A stretch of DNA of 64,000 bases. Source: Diplonema papillatum. Taxonomy: Eukaryota > Euglenozoa > Diplonemea > Diplonemida > Diplonemidae. The stretch spans positions 62,001 to 126,000 of the forward strand of contig JAPJBO010000556.1 in NCBI GenBank assembly GCA_030068145.1. Direction: 5' to 3'. Shown here one piece after another: positions 41,763-53,000 of the stretch (positions are counted from its first letter, which is position 1; each line of letters begins with the position of its first letter). The position numbers were made by a program, and so were the translations under genes. A model generated the notes under the pieces. That model worked only from the letters and a program-made list of their open reading frames with translations. It searched no databases and was not told where the DNA came from.

Positions 41763-41895
41763 TTTTTGTGTTAACAATGCATTGTTGGTACTAAAAATAT
41801 AGTAGTTGGCAGCGTACGAAAAGCAACTCACCAAATCAGGTGAAAAGCTGCTGGTGCGCACAAACAAACGGAAGCGCCATACTAATTTTTTTGGT
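41763..41895 (+). repeat. Family D repeat
   Basis: TGTGTTAACAATGCATTGTT shows the uninterrupted site used by J at 22.9 kb. Then TTGGCAGCGTACGAAAAGC, CACCAAATCAGGTG and GCGCACAAACAAACGGAAGC. Confidence 0.9.
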
Positions 41896-42047
41896 AGGAA
41901 AAGAAACTTGTTTCTTTGAAGACTAATAATAATCCGAACGACAGGTTTGCCGCTCCCAATCCGTCCAGAGAAACAAAGTAGCTTGCCTCGGGGCGGAGGA
42001 CGGAGCGGAGGACGAGAGTGACAGACACAAGCATAGGAGTGAGGATT

Positions 42048-42475
42048 TTATTATTTGACCACCTACTTTGTAGGAAATACTTGAGGAGGCTGCCAGCTGC
42101 AAAAGAACAAAGGAGGCAAATGTGCTGTAGCCCACACGAAACACAGGTGAATCTGGGTTCAGTGGCGGGCGTAGGCGTTCAACAAAAAGGGCTCAATTTT
42201 TTAATCAGCCGGCAAGCCGGCTGATCGCGTGCCCACTGGGTGCTTATACAAAAATACTCGAGGGGCTGCCTTGTGCTTACTTCGAAGGAGGCTAGAGGGG
42301 GAGAAACAATACAACTACAAAATGGGTCTTTTTTGTTGAACGCTTACGCCCGCCACTAAACCCAGATTTACCTGTGTTTCGTGTGGGCTACAGCACATTT
42401 ACCTCCTTTGATCTTTGCAACTGGCAGCCTCCTCAAGTGTTTCCTACAAAGCAGGTGCTTATACAAAAAAAAAAA
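42048..42475. repeat. Two B1 copies in inverted orientation
   Basis: A plus-strand left half (42054-42190) meets a full minus-strand copy (42239-42475) across AGCCGGCAAGCCGGCT. The minus copy is flanked on both sides by GTGCTTATACAAAA. Confidence 0.85.
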
Positions 42476-42885
42476 AAAAAAGTCCGGGTGTCGCACCCGC
42501 TTTTCAGTGGCACACACGTCTCCACGCGTTTTGGGGCTCGTACCTGATCATCGGACAGCTACGGGACGCTTTTCTGTTGAGTTCGTTTAACCTTTCTATG
42601 AGAGGGCCGTTGTTTTCCAGAAATGTTCGCCTTCACTGCAACAGCACACCCACGGAAAGGAAACGATGAATACGCAAAAAGAAAGAGGAAGCTGAGACTG
42701 ATGAATGATTCTTTGATCCTGCTGGGTTTGGTCTCTTGGTAACGCCAGAGCCGCGGGCCGACTGCCCCCAAGAAACCAAGAAAAAGATTTGGAAAGAAAA
42801 AGATTTGCCCAACTTCATCAAATAGCACCCCAGTATCTGTTCCAGATTTTTTTTCTGTCGTATAAGATCGCAGATCTTAGAAGAT
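42476..42885. other. Spacer, no gene seen
   Basis: Short ORFs only. CGTATAAGATCGCAGATCTT at 42858 also occurs at 23270. Confidence 0.5.
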
Positions 42886-43062
42886 GAGGAGACTGCCAGT
42901 TGCGATAGATCAAAGGAGGTAAAATGTGCTGTAGCCCACACGAAACACAGGTAAATCTGGGTTTAGTGGCGGGCGTAAGCGTTCAACAAAAAAGACCCAC
43001 TTTGTAGTTGTATTGTTTTCTCCCCCTCTGAAATGAGCACAAGGCAGTCCCTCGACTATTTT
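42886..43062 (+). repeat. Family B1 repeat
   Basis: GAGGAGACTGCCAGTTGCGA to CCCTCGACTATTTT, shortened in the right half and abutting a D copy. Confidence 0.85.
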
Positions 43063-43165
43063 ATGGTAACAACCGCGGTTGTCATTATCAAAAAGTGACG
43101 GCTGGCAGCGTACTGTGGAAATTACCATACAGGTGATAGCACATACAGACAAACAAACCCCTGTT
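43063..43165 (+). repeat. Family D repeat
   Basis: GGTAACAACCGCGGTTGTC, CTGGCAGCGTACTGTGGAAA, TTACCATACAGGTGA and ACAGACAAACAAAC. Confidence 0.85.
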
Positions 43166-43961
43166 TACCAAAAAGATACAAGTCGACATGTTTGGTGGCG
43201 CTGGGTTCGTACTCCAGCTCGGAGTTTGGCTTTTTTGACTTACCTACCCTCCCCCGCCTTCACTAAATCCGCGGTTAAATAACCTGGCCTCAGTGGTGCA
43301 AGCACCACGCGCTCTTCAAACCCATGAAACATTTTCCCCCTGATGAGACCTGCCGGCCCTAAAACGGCACAGGACTGGTTCTTCATTGACAAACGCCTTG
43401 CTTAAGCTCGGCACCCGGTTGCTTTGGCAACCTGTCGCTTTTGCGACGCCACAAACTTCGTTTCCCGAGACGTTACCATACGGCCCAACCCCCGAACACC
43501 AAGAGAGGTACAGTTTGGAAGGGACTGCATGTCAAAGCAGGAAAAGGCATATGGAAACGCTCAGAACCGATAAAGAACAAAAAAAGTCGTAACCCAACAC
43601 AGGACGAGAAGGAAGGAGCAGCACCACCAGAACCGAGAAAGAACAAAAAAAGAAGAATACTACGCACCAAACCCACCACCCTCCCCAACCCGGGCTTCCT
43701 TTTTACCCCTGCAAACCCGTGAATAGGTGCTACGGGAGTATCTGGCAACCGCTGCTTAACAGTGCTCACGTGGGCGGTGTCTTCGGACAGCACCTCGTGA
43801 TGTTCGCATCACAAAACAAAGAAGACAGTGAAATGGTCGTTACCTTTTCGGGTTTCGCTCGCGACCGTTTCCTGAAGAATCCTTCACTAAATCCGCGGTT
43901 AAATAACCTGGCCTCAGTGGTGCAAGCACCACGCGCTCTTCAAACCCATGAAACATTTTCC
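43166..43961. repeat. Spacer bounded by an 84 bp direct repeat
   Basis: CTTCACTAAATCCGCGGTTA to CATGAAACATTTTCCCC occurs at 43258-43342 and 43881-43963. Between them are short ORFs with no motif. Confidence 0.75.
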
Positions 43962-44180
43962 CCCGTGCATAAGATGGATGAAGAACTCGGGTTTTGGCAG
44001 TATCCATCTTAATCAAGGGGGGTATCCATCTTAAACACGGGGGCACTGTAGACTACAGTGTAGTCACTTTGCACAGGGGTACCTCACCCCCGTGTTTAAG
44101 ATGGATTGGCATTCTCGCCCGTTATCCATCTTATTCAAGGGGGTTTGGCTATCCATCTTATGCACGGGGGGGGGGTAGGT
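43962..44180. mobile_element. Mariner-like MITE, family J, copy 2 (one end lost)
   Basis: CCCCGTGCATAAGATGGAT to ATCCATCTTATGCACGGGG, with internal TTAAGATGGAT and AATCAAGGGGGGTATCC blocks. It is inverted relative to 22.9 kb. The outer CCTAG of the left end is missing, and the right reads TAGGTA. Confidence 0.85.
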
Positions 44181-44211
44181 ACATGCATATATGCGAATCG
44201 TCACGAGGTGC

Positions 44212-44305
44212 AGTCCGCGGTTGTCATTATCAAAAAAGTGACGGTTGGCAGCGTACTGTGGAAATTACCATACAGGTGATAGCACATACGCACAAACAAA
44301 CCTCT
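44212..44305 (+). repeat. Family D repeat
   Basis: GCGGTTGTCATTATCAAAAA, GGTTGGCAGCGTACTGTGGA, TTACCATACAGGTGA and ACGCACAAACAAACC. Confidence 0.85.
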
Positions 44306-44324
44306 GTTTACCAAAAAGATACAA

Positions 44325-44465
44325 GTCGACATGTCTGGAGGCGCTGGGTTCGTACTCCAGCTCTGAGTTTGGCTTTTTCGACTTACATGTAATATGCGTC
44401 GACATGTCTGGAGGCGCTGGGTTCGTACTCCAGCTCGGAGTTTGGCTTTTTCGACATATATGCGA
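44325..44465 (+). repeat. 75 bp tandem, two copies
   Basis: CGACATGTCTGGAGGCGCTG occurs at 44327 and 44398. A third copy follows the D repeat at 43182. Confidence 0.8.
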
Positions 44466-45206
44466 ATCGTCACGAGGTGCTGTCCGAAGGCACTGCGCAC
44501 GTGAGCACGGTTAAGCATTGAGTTCTTTAAAGTGCAAGTGCCATCAAGGCAGGCGAGCACTGTTCACGGGCTAGTAGCGTACTATCCTCACTCCCGTTAG
44601 ATGAACAAAACAGGTTTGAAGGAAGTGCGCACAAACAAAAAAGAGGACGTAAGTGAGAATGCCCGCCGTTCATCGTGACGACATTGATCTCCGCGCCCAC
44701 GGCGCAACGACTTGCGCCCGCCGTAGTAGTACGGGATAGTAGTGGGGCGACCGGATACTCCTCGGAGAGATGGTCCCTGCACTCGAACTCGTCTCTCTCT
44801 CTCTCTCTCTCTCTCTCTTGATCTTTCTACTGTGAAAATGGAAGAAGTGCGCACAAACAAAGGAAGCGCCAGATCCGAGTTTTTTGGGCTTCCCCGCCGG
44901 CAGCTCTGCCGAGGCTCCGGGGGGGGGGGGGGGGGGCGATCTCGATGTGGACGAGGATGATGACGAGGTGGCAAGGTCGCGCTTTCGCGCCGCGTGTTAA
45001 GCAGTGTGAACTTGAAATGCAGGTACCACAGGGAGTAAGCTTGCATTGTTAAGCAGCGGTTGCCATGGTACTCCCGTAGCACCTATTCACGAGTTTGCAG
45101 GGGTACAAGGGGGCGGGGGGGTTTGTGACCGTTCAGCGAAAAACGTGGGGAGCCCAAGAACACTCCCCTAACCAGGTGAGATCTTGGTGTCGGTCACGAA
45201 TTGTTT
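44466..45206. other. Spacer with CT and G tracts
   Basis: Short D-related piece 44572-44640, (CT)n at 44790-44819, and a G run at 44919-44938. No gene. Confidence 0.6.
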
Positions 45207-45390
45207 CGAACCCGACTTGCCAAAGCAAGCGAGTAAAGGGTACACGAAAGAAGCCCTGCACGCCTCCCCCAAACCCACCCAGTACGTATTATAATACATA
45301 TAGCTTCAAAAGAACCCATTCGACGAAGGTCACCCGGAGACTCGAAAAATCCCGGATTCTCAAGCGAACTATATTTCTGAAAAGCGCCGG
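45207..45390 (+). repeat. Family K repeat
   Basis: Partner of 32756-32935. Preceded by CCAGGTGAGATCTTGGTGTC, also found before the B2 copy at 32445. Confidence 0.85.
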
Positions 45391-46091
45391 ATCCATTCTT
45401 GGACACACCCTCCTTTTTACAATAAACGCCCAAAAATACAAAAAGGAAACAGTGCCAGAAACTACCCACTCCCCCCGTATGCTTACACAACGGTAGTCCA
45501 GCCTCAAAAAAAGAAAATAATAAGCGCTAAAAAGCTGCGGTTACACTCCAGTCCGTAATTAATGGTAAGTAATATCTTGTGGAATTGTATTTTTGTGGAG
45601 AGTTATTTCATTTGTTTTTCAGACGGGCGCTTTTGGGGTTTGTTTTATTTATTCTTGCTGGAGTCTGCTGCCTGGCACCTGCTCGCGCAAAGAGGTCGGG
45701 GGGACGGGCCCTGGAAATGAAGCTGAATTTTAGCGTTTAAAACTTTGTGAATTTCTGTTTCGTGAAGGAATTAATTGTTTTCTTTCACGGATTTTGGCGG
45801 TCTTCGCGAATTAGAAATTGATTAATTACAGACTGGAGTGTAAAGCGAGACATGCCGATTCGCACCCGAAAGTCGGGTGTGCTGCAACCAAAAACGCGTG
45901 TACAACCTGGTCCACAAAAAAGTCAGCGTGGCTACGACGAGCCGTTTTTCTCCAGCTGTACCTCCAGCTTTTTTTTAGTACTCCGGCTGTGCGTAAATAA
46001 TAAGAGCGCACGTCACTTTTTAGTACTAACAATCTTGCGGGTTGCCCTTCAATGTATTGTGCAGGCTGGGCTCAAGACCGTGCGTTGTGGT
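45391..46091. other. 700 bp AT-richer spacer
   Basis: No gene recognised. 46013-46070 is a D-related module (AACAATCTTGCGGGTTGCCC). ACTCCAGTCCGTAATTAAT and ATTAATTACAGACTGGAGT (45544 and 45824) are inverted with each other, suggesting another roughly 300 bp fold-back element. Confidence 0.5.
45545..45842. mobile_element. Possible MITE with 18 bp inverted ends
   Basis: ACACTCCAGTCCGTAATTAA and TTAATTACAGACTGGAGTGT are near-perfect inverted ends about 300 bp apart. Flanking bases were not resolved into a target duplication. Confidence 0.65.
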
Positions 46092-46353
46092 TTAACCCCT
46101 TACCGACCAGCGACCTCCACAGGGGTCGTTAAATAGTCCATTTCTTAGATATGCCGGAAGTTGGAGTGGGTGTGTCGAAAACAGCTTTCGAGGGCTGGAA
46201 TGAAAAGATATGTGCGTACCTCTTTATTCCCGCCCTTGAACCTCTGAAATCCTGCTCCCCCTCGAAGTCGACAAGGTGCCAACCTGCCATGGCCAGGATT
46301 TAGGCCCAAAACCCCGGAAGAAAGTCAATGGTGCCCGGTCGGTAAGGGGTTAA
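46092..46353. mobile_element. piggyBac-like MITE bounded by TTAA
   Basis: TTAACCCCTTACCGACC and GGTCGGTAAGGGGTTAA are perfect 17 bp inverted ends enclosing 262 bp. Cs after TTAA are typical of piggyBac-type ends. No transposase. Confidence 0.85.
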
Positions 46354-46492
46354 CCCCATTCCGACGGGGCACCTGCAGGTTGATTTCTGGGGTTTCTGGG
46401 ACAGGGTCGACGTGGCATACCCCCCACTGATACCTTGGGTTGATCTTCTGACCGTCATGGAACGGTACGTCACAAACGTGTTCCATTCCACC

Positions 46493-46800
46493 CAGGGCTT
46501 ACGCTCCACGTGTGGAACGTGTGGATTTCCACACGTTAATTCTTTTTGGATTTTGTTCCCCCACGTGTGGATCCACAGGTACCACATGTGGATTTTGATT
46601 TATTGGTCCACATGCAGGGGAGTCCAGGCCCACTAGCGGTCAAGGCCGCACAGCCAGGTGTCACCAAGTCAGTAGCGACGCTATTTTTTTTTTTTGCCGT
46701 CGCACATGAGGGGAAAGGTTTTTTTTCCCCTCGAACCTTAAGCGCCCACACGTGGTCCACACGTATTTTCTCTGAGACCGAAAACGGAGCGTAAGCCCTG
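46493..46800. mobile_element. hAT-type MITE with 8 bp target duplication
   Basis: CAGGGCTTACGCTCC and GGAGCGTAAGCCCTG bound 308 bp, flanked on both sides by ATTCCACC (46485-46492 and 46801-46808). The interior is full of CACGTGTGG/CCACACGTT palindromes. A second, diverged copy is at 48725-48958. Confidence 0.93.
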
Positions 46801-48033
46801 ATTCCACCGTTTCTTGGAGTTTCCCGCGAAGTCCAGCGTATCACCCAAAATGGAGTTATTTTGCTTCACCCACTACATCGTGTAGAGCACGCACTTTTTT
46901 TCCCGGCGAGCTTGGAGCCTCTACGAGGGAACATACCAGAAAGAATGCCAACACAACTCTTCCTACACAGTATTTAGTTCGTAATAACCAACCACCTCTA
47001 AAAGCTGTCAGTCGGGATAAGCCGTGCAGCCGCTGCTCAACAGTGCATTGCTGGTCCATGTGGTTTATGTACTTCAAAGTTCCCAGCGCTTAACGGCTTT
47101 AACGTAACTGCAAGCGGGAAACTCTCATCAACCGGCACGCACAACGAAACCGAAGCGCCTGTCTTTTTAGCCGATTGCTGAGACACGGTTGTAGGGGAGG
47201 TTTCCCCCCGCGACGGATTCGCCTGTGCTGTAGCAGCACGGGTGGTCCTGGCTGTGACGAGCTGCGCACAGCCGCCTGACAACCAGACTCACACCGCTGT
47301 CCTTGTCTGCAGACACTCAGGTTCCGCGCTGAATGATGGTCCGCCTTATGCGTCCGTGGCTTAGCAGACGGGACCAGTGCGGTGTTGAGCACATACCCAT
47401 TCCAAGCACGTTCTTGCAATCCCCCCGTTTCCTTTAGACCCCCAGAGTACTGCTTCTTATCGGTATTTCTCCTCTAAGGGTAGTCAAACAGAAAATAAGC
47501 ACTTCCGTGGGTGAGTTTGAGTTTTGCAATGAGCAAGAACAGAGCAGCAAGCGATCAACCTTACACGGTGAGGTCCAGCCCCAGAAGCTGGAGTTAGAGA
47601 GGCGTACCGACAGTCCCACCTGATGATGCATCCGTGGCTTCTCGGACCGTAACACGGCGCAGACGGGACCGGTGCGTCCCCTGACTGCCTGGACACTAAA
47701 CTGAGTTTTCACCCCGGGAGGCGGCGCCTGACATTCATTTTTTTGCGACAACCAAGTTTCTGATTCCCCGGTGCCAGTATTTGTTGCAGCTAAAAGGTCA
47801 CCCGCTCTCTAAAATCCCGGAATTTCAAGGGAATGCCTGTTCTTTTTTTTTTTTTTTGTACCCTCACTACTACACCTCCAGCCTCAACCGTCAACCCGGC
47901 GACTCCACCAGTTCTTTCAACAAAACTACGCATTTCTTTAAAACGAAAAGTATTCCAAAACAACACTCAGACTGACAGAATCGTGTTTTTTTCCCTTTGC
48001 AGAGCACCCAATCTGACAGAGTCCTTCTTTTGG
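46801..48033. other. 1.2 kb without a recognised gene
   Basis: 47040-47105 is a stray unit of the 61 bp repeat (TTCCCAGCGCTTAACGGCTT). 47885-47900 is a diverged E piece. Short ORFs only. Confidence 0.5.
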
Positions 48034-48145
48034 TTCTACGCAAGCGCCAGCTTGGAAGGAAATGCTCAACGACGCTGTCAGACAAAGAACCAAAGGGATC
48101 TCCAAGTGCTGTTGCTACCGATGTTTTGCATTTTGCAAAACATTG
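48034..48145 (+). repeat. Family B2 repeat, left part only
   Basis: ACGCAAGCGCCAGCTTGGAA, ATGCTCAACGACGCTGTCAG, AAAGGGATCTCCAAGTGCTG. Confidence 0.8.
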
Positions 48146-48277
48146 CACGTCAGACGATTTCTTTTCTTTTTTGTATAAGGGCTGACTATTTATTTAATTT
48201 TTGGCTCGCGCTCGCGCGCGCCCGAATTTTTGCGAAACCTCGAAAAAAAAAGTTGGGAAAAAAAAAAATAGTTTGTG

Positions 48278-48722
48278 CAGGGTCGACCTGACAACTGGAC
48301 GACTCCGCCACTTCTGGGTCACCTGGACCACTTCGGGCACTTGGAAATTGGAAACCACAATAAACGCTGGAAAAGTACGTGCGCTCGGCTAAGGCCGGCG
48401 CGTGGCGAGACTGGAGGCAGCAGTTAAAGTTCGGGGAACAGCAAAGTTCGGGCGAAGCTAAGTTCGGGCAATGCTAAGTTCTGGTGAAGCAAAGTTCGGG
48501 CGAAGCTAAGTTCGGGCAATGCTAAGTTCTGGTGAAGCAAAGTTCGGGTGAAGCTAAGTTCGGGCGAAACAAAGTTCGGGCGAAGCAAAGTTCGGGCGAA
48601 GCTAAGTTCGGGCGAGCAAAGTTCTACAGGGTCGACCTGACAACTGGACGACTCCGCCACTTCTGGGTCACCTGGACCACTTCGGGCACTTGGAAATTGG
48701 AAACCACAATAAACGCTGGAAA
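48278..48722. repeat. Minisatellite framed by a 95 bp direct duplication
   Basis: GGGTCGACCTGACAACTGGA to CACAATAAACGCTGGAAAA occurs at 48280-48375 and 48627-48722. Between them, 48424-48625 is a series of AAGTTCGGGCGAAGC-like units of about 16-17 bp. Confidence 0.9.
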
Positions 48723-48724
48723 AA

Positions 48725-48958
48725 AATCTTTCCCCCTATGTGCGGCGGGCAAAAGAATAGTGTCACTTGGCGACACGTGGCTGTGCAGCCGTGGCGACTT
48801 GTGGGCCTAGACACACCCTGCATGAAGCACATGTGGGGGGAAAAAGTAAATTAAAATCCACATGTGGTACCTGTGGATCCACACGTGGGGGAAAGAAAAT
48901 CCGAAAAAATTAACGTGTGGATATATCCACACGTTCCACACGTGGGGTGTAGGCCCTG
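48725..48958. mobile_element. Second copy of the hAT-type MITE (one end lost)
   Basis: Inverted relative to 46493-46800. It shares CCACATGTGGTACCTGTGGA and ATCCACACGTGGGGGAAAG and ends GTGTAGGCCCTG. The other end is not recognisable, and no flanking duplication is seen. Confidence 0.8.
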
Positions 48959-49236
48959 CTTCCCCCTAGGCAGTGCTCTGCCTTAACATTAAACTAAGGT
49001 TTGCCCCCTACAACCCAAAGAAACATTTTCCCCCTGTGACCTTGACAGGCTTATTTTCATTTTGCCACCGACGTAGTAAATGGCTGCTGAAGTCCGGGGT
49101 GCATTACTCGATTTGCCGAGTACTAGAACGGCAGCCGAACAGGAGCGGACCTAATGGTGGTAGTGCTTTGTTTTAGACAACCAGACGGGGTGTAAAACAA
49201 ACTGTTATTATTCGACTCCTCCCCTTTACAACAGTA
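48959..49236. other. Spacer with F and fold-back fragments
   Basis: 48968-49005 has AGGCAGTGCTCTGCCTTAAC (family F). 49085-49105 is an end of the 33.6 kb MITE. Confidence 0.6.
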
Positions 49237-49528
49237 CGGCTAAGAAAATACTCAACGTAGCTGCTTTGACTCCGAATGGAAGGGAGGAAGCATAATACAA
49301 GCACAATCTGATTTGTTATTCGCTTACACCACCGTGTGTTGCTTTCTCACTCAGAACTTTTGACCTGTTGTGTTTGTGTGATTTGTCGTGTAGGGGTAGA
49401 CCGGCATGACCTCACTTCCGGTCAACACGTGGTTCGGTAGTTACAGCACTTGGGATCCCTTCGGTTCTTTGTCTGGCAGTTGTTGTCGAGCATTTCCTTC
49501 CAAGCTGGCGCTTGTGTAAAAAAAAAGA
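49237..49528 (-). repeat. Family B2 repeat
   Basis: Reverse-strand full copy: AAATACTCAACGTAGCTGC to TTCCAAGCTGGCGCTTGTG. Confidence 0.9.
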
Positions 49529-49635
49529 AGCAAAACCCCGGGCGTCGATTGCCCCTCCGCCTTTTCTTCCCCCCCCCCACCCAGCTTCCAACGACCCCCA
49601 CCCAGTGCGAATGTGCTCGTGGTGTCGGTCACAGG

Positions 49636-49862
49636 AGTCCTTTTTTTGTATAGGCACCCGCTTTGTAGGAAATGCTTGAGGAGACTGCCAGTTGCGATAG
49701 ATCAAAGGAGGTAAATGTGCTGTAGCCCACACAAAACACAGGTGAATCTGGGTTTAGTGGCGGGCGTAAGCGTTCAACAAAAAAGACCCACTTTGTAGTT
49801 GTATTGTTTTCTCCCCCTCTAGCCTCCTTCGAAATGAGCACAGGGCAGTCCCTCGAGTATTT
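49636..49862 (+). repeat. Family B1 repeat
   Basis: TTTTTGTATAGGCACCCGCT to GCAGTCCCTCGAGTATTT, preceded by G-type TGGTGTCGGTCACAGGAGTC. Confidence 0.9.
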
Positions 49863-49867
49863 CTGGC

Positions 49868-50034
49868 TAGCCAAAGTGAGAAAAAGAGTGAAAGAGTACG
49901 TACAGTAGTGGGAAGGGAAGAGAACGAGTGTAAAAGAAGTTGGCTGTAGCACAAACTACCGGGCCAGCGGAGACCACCGCAAACATATTTCTAATGTTTC
50001 CTTATCCCTCAAAACCAGCACCAATAACCCCACA
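49868..50034 (+). repeat. Family C repeat abutting the Penelope-like element
   Basis: CTAGCCAAAGTGAGAAAAAG to AAACCAGCACCAATAACCCC. The frame of the downstream retroelement protein is open back to 49909 through this repeat, which has no ATG in that frame. Confidence 0.85.
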
Positions 50035-53000
50035 CCCACCCTAGCATCTCCATCAGCCAACCGGCGTACACCGAAGCAGCATGTTAGTTTTACATACGTC
50101 TTCCCACGCGAACTTTATCGCACACCACCCGTACAAAGACGCGAACCGGCAACCACAAAGTTTCTACAAGACGCACGGCCGCCGGCTGACAACAGACCGC
50201 AGCAACAAACTCCAACCCTATCAGACAAACGCCACACACCGAAAGGGCATAGATCGCCAGACGTTAACCCAGTCGTGCCGCACCAAACTGCTTCTGCAGC
50301 AAGACGCGATCCTACACACTCACAGCGTCGCCAGTCCCGACTACCGCCGACGTCGAGCACCAAACCGCAGCCACACATACCAACGCTACCATCCCCATAT
50401 GACATCCGCTGCACACCGAAAAAGCCTACTAAAGCTGAAGGCGTCGTCCCACTCGAATTGAATCACGCTTACGCCACAGCAAGACACCAGGCGTCATACA
50501 CGCCGTATTGTCAAATTCCACTGCCGCCGACGCCACACACCGGACTGCAGCCACCCACTACATCTTTACCATCGCCATCAGATGACCGCTGCATACCTAA
50601 AGGGCCTCCCAGTCCTTACGTCTTCCCACGCGAACTTTATCGTACACCGCCCGCAGCAGTACACGAGCCTACTTACGCACCATATCACCAGGTACCACCG
50701 CCAACGATGCTGAGCACGCAGACACCTAAACAAACCAGAACCCCCACACAATACCGTAACACCACACCCTCACCCATCATACACGAAATAGACAACACCA
50801 CACCGACCTCCAGCACCATCTCAGAAGCACAATCCAACGATTTTCACGACCACTCACAAACAAAACCTCTTGCCCCCAACTCCACGAGCAGTACGACACT
50901 CGCTACCGACACGCCGATCACACCTACATTCGCACGCCGCATGTCAAACCATACTACTCACGACGCATCCCCTTTACCCACTTACCAGGAAGCGATGACA
51001 CACAGGACGCATCAGACTACACCTCCAAACTCGACGCCGTCCCACCAAACACACCCGCTAGCAAAACCCACACCGCCATCCGCCGAACTTAGCTCACACC
51101 AAAGCGACGCACTCAAACACATACCGACTAACAACACCATGCCCGGGCGCGACACATACAAAGAAAGTATACAAAGGACAACCGAACACCCAACACCTTC
51201 GCCACCGCCTGTCCTCACACCCTTCGTACGCGATAGCCACCGCCATAAACTGCCGCACACCCGAACTCGGGAGACCTACACCCATGTCACCACAGACACT
51301 AACCTACAACAACCCAACCACACTCCATCACAACGACAAGCGACCTACAGCAACTGGCACTACCGACCTACGACTAATGCAACGGAACACACACAAAGTA
51401 CACCAGAAGACATCCCCGCTAATTCCACCAACTCACCCAGCAAAAAGGATTTCCAGAAGCACACAATCGTCCAGAACGCGATAAATTCACAGGACGCACG
51501 AAGGCCGGAGTTTCACAAGAACCCTTTCCTGACATGCTTTCGAACGAAAGCCAAATTCAACTACGGAAAACAGTTTTGGAGTGAGTACGAAGCACGACGA
51601 AAAGAAGCCGAGAAGACGTTTCTCGCCAAGTATCATCGCAAACTGGCAAAAGGATGGAAACACTGCGACGCAGACAAAGCAAGTTATGCCGACAAAGGAG
51701 TCGTGTATGCACTGGTAGACGAACGCGGTAACCCTCGCTACGTCGGCCAGACCAAACACACCGCGCGCGAGCGTTTAGATTCACATTGGTACGCTAGACG
51801 TAACGGCACACCCGTAGCGTCCGCGATGTTGAAAAGAAACTACCCGCTCTTCACCGTCCCCCTAATTAAGATCAAAATTGCCGACGACGCCTCGACGGAA
51901 GACTTCAGACGTCAAGCCCTCCCGCGAGAAAACTTCTGGATTTCGCACCTCAACACCGTCTACAATGCGCAACGATACATGAGAAGCAACACAGGACAGC
52001 ACCGCAGTCGCAACAAGAAGTCAAACCAAGAACGTTTCCGACCTCCGAGTGCACCGTCCAGCACCGTTTGGGCATGGATAACGGACGGCCAACTACTCAT
52101 CAACCAGACCACCGAAGGCCGCGCTTACTCCATACGCAAACAACTCCACCATCTCCTCTCGCTCAACGACAAAGACCTCTTTAAATACGATTTCAGCTCG
52201 ATGGGACGGCCGAGGGCACGACGTCTGCTCAACTGGATAGCATCGAACGCACCAACTAGTAACCTACCGAAGAACGTCATCACGTTGGAAACCCATTTGA
52301 AGGATAGGCTCAGCGAAGTCACGTTGTCGAAAGTCGAGAAGAATGACGGCGCACCAGCACGACTGATCATCACACACGGAAGCGACCACATACACCGACT
52401 CCACCTCAACGACCTACTCCAACAACCACAAATACGCGAAGCATGCCCTAACCGACGCACTCTAGATCGTACCAAGACAACGTTCCGACTAAACCCACCC
52501 CTGTTCCTACGGGTCCAGAACGTCACAGAAGTCAGTAAAAGCCTGCCAGACCTCGCACTCGGTCCACCCGATCAATGCGCGTGCCGACACTACCGCGGCG
52601 ACAAGAACATTCAAGGACACGCGATCGGGCACCTTTTCGATATAACACAAGACAAAGGCCTCACTGAGTGTATCAAACGCGGACGAAAATACCGCTGCTA
52701 CCAGGACCATCACGCACTCGAAGAGGGACTACACACTTCCATAGACGAATACGTAGAAAAATACTACCCGTCGGAACCAAACGCTACCGCTTTTGGAACC
52801 GCGTTGAAGGACGAACTTTCGGGACGCCTAGCCACTTTACCACCATCTGACGAAGAAACTTTGAGCCGTATCGCATCGCAAGAACTCAAGAGACTCAAAC
52901 AAGACTTGGTGATACTGCCCGTAGACAAAACCACACACGACTTCGGGTTTTGTTGCAAGGCGTACTACACAAACACACTACGGGAGCAAATACAAACCAG

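Noticed and set aside
42100..42150. Hammerhead core in family B1 (CTGTAGCCCACACGAAAC)
   Set aside because: It has CGAAAC but CTGTAG in place of CTGATGA, and no stem II can form.
43336..43390. Hammerhead ribozyme (CTGATGAG), as found in Penelope pseudo-LTRs
   Set aside because: No matching CGAAAC strand or GUH cleavage site follows at a suitable distance. The same holds for CTGATGAG at 41725.
50081..50461. Separate gene upstream of the Penelope-like ORF
   Set aside because: It overlaps in another frame. The in-frame YVFPRELYRTPP repeat shows the real frame is that of the retroelement protein.
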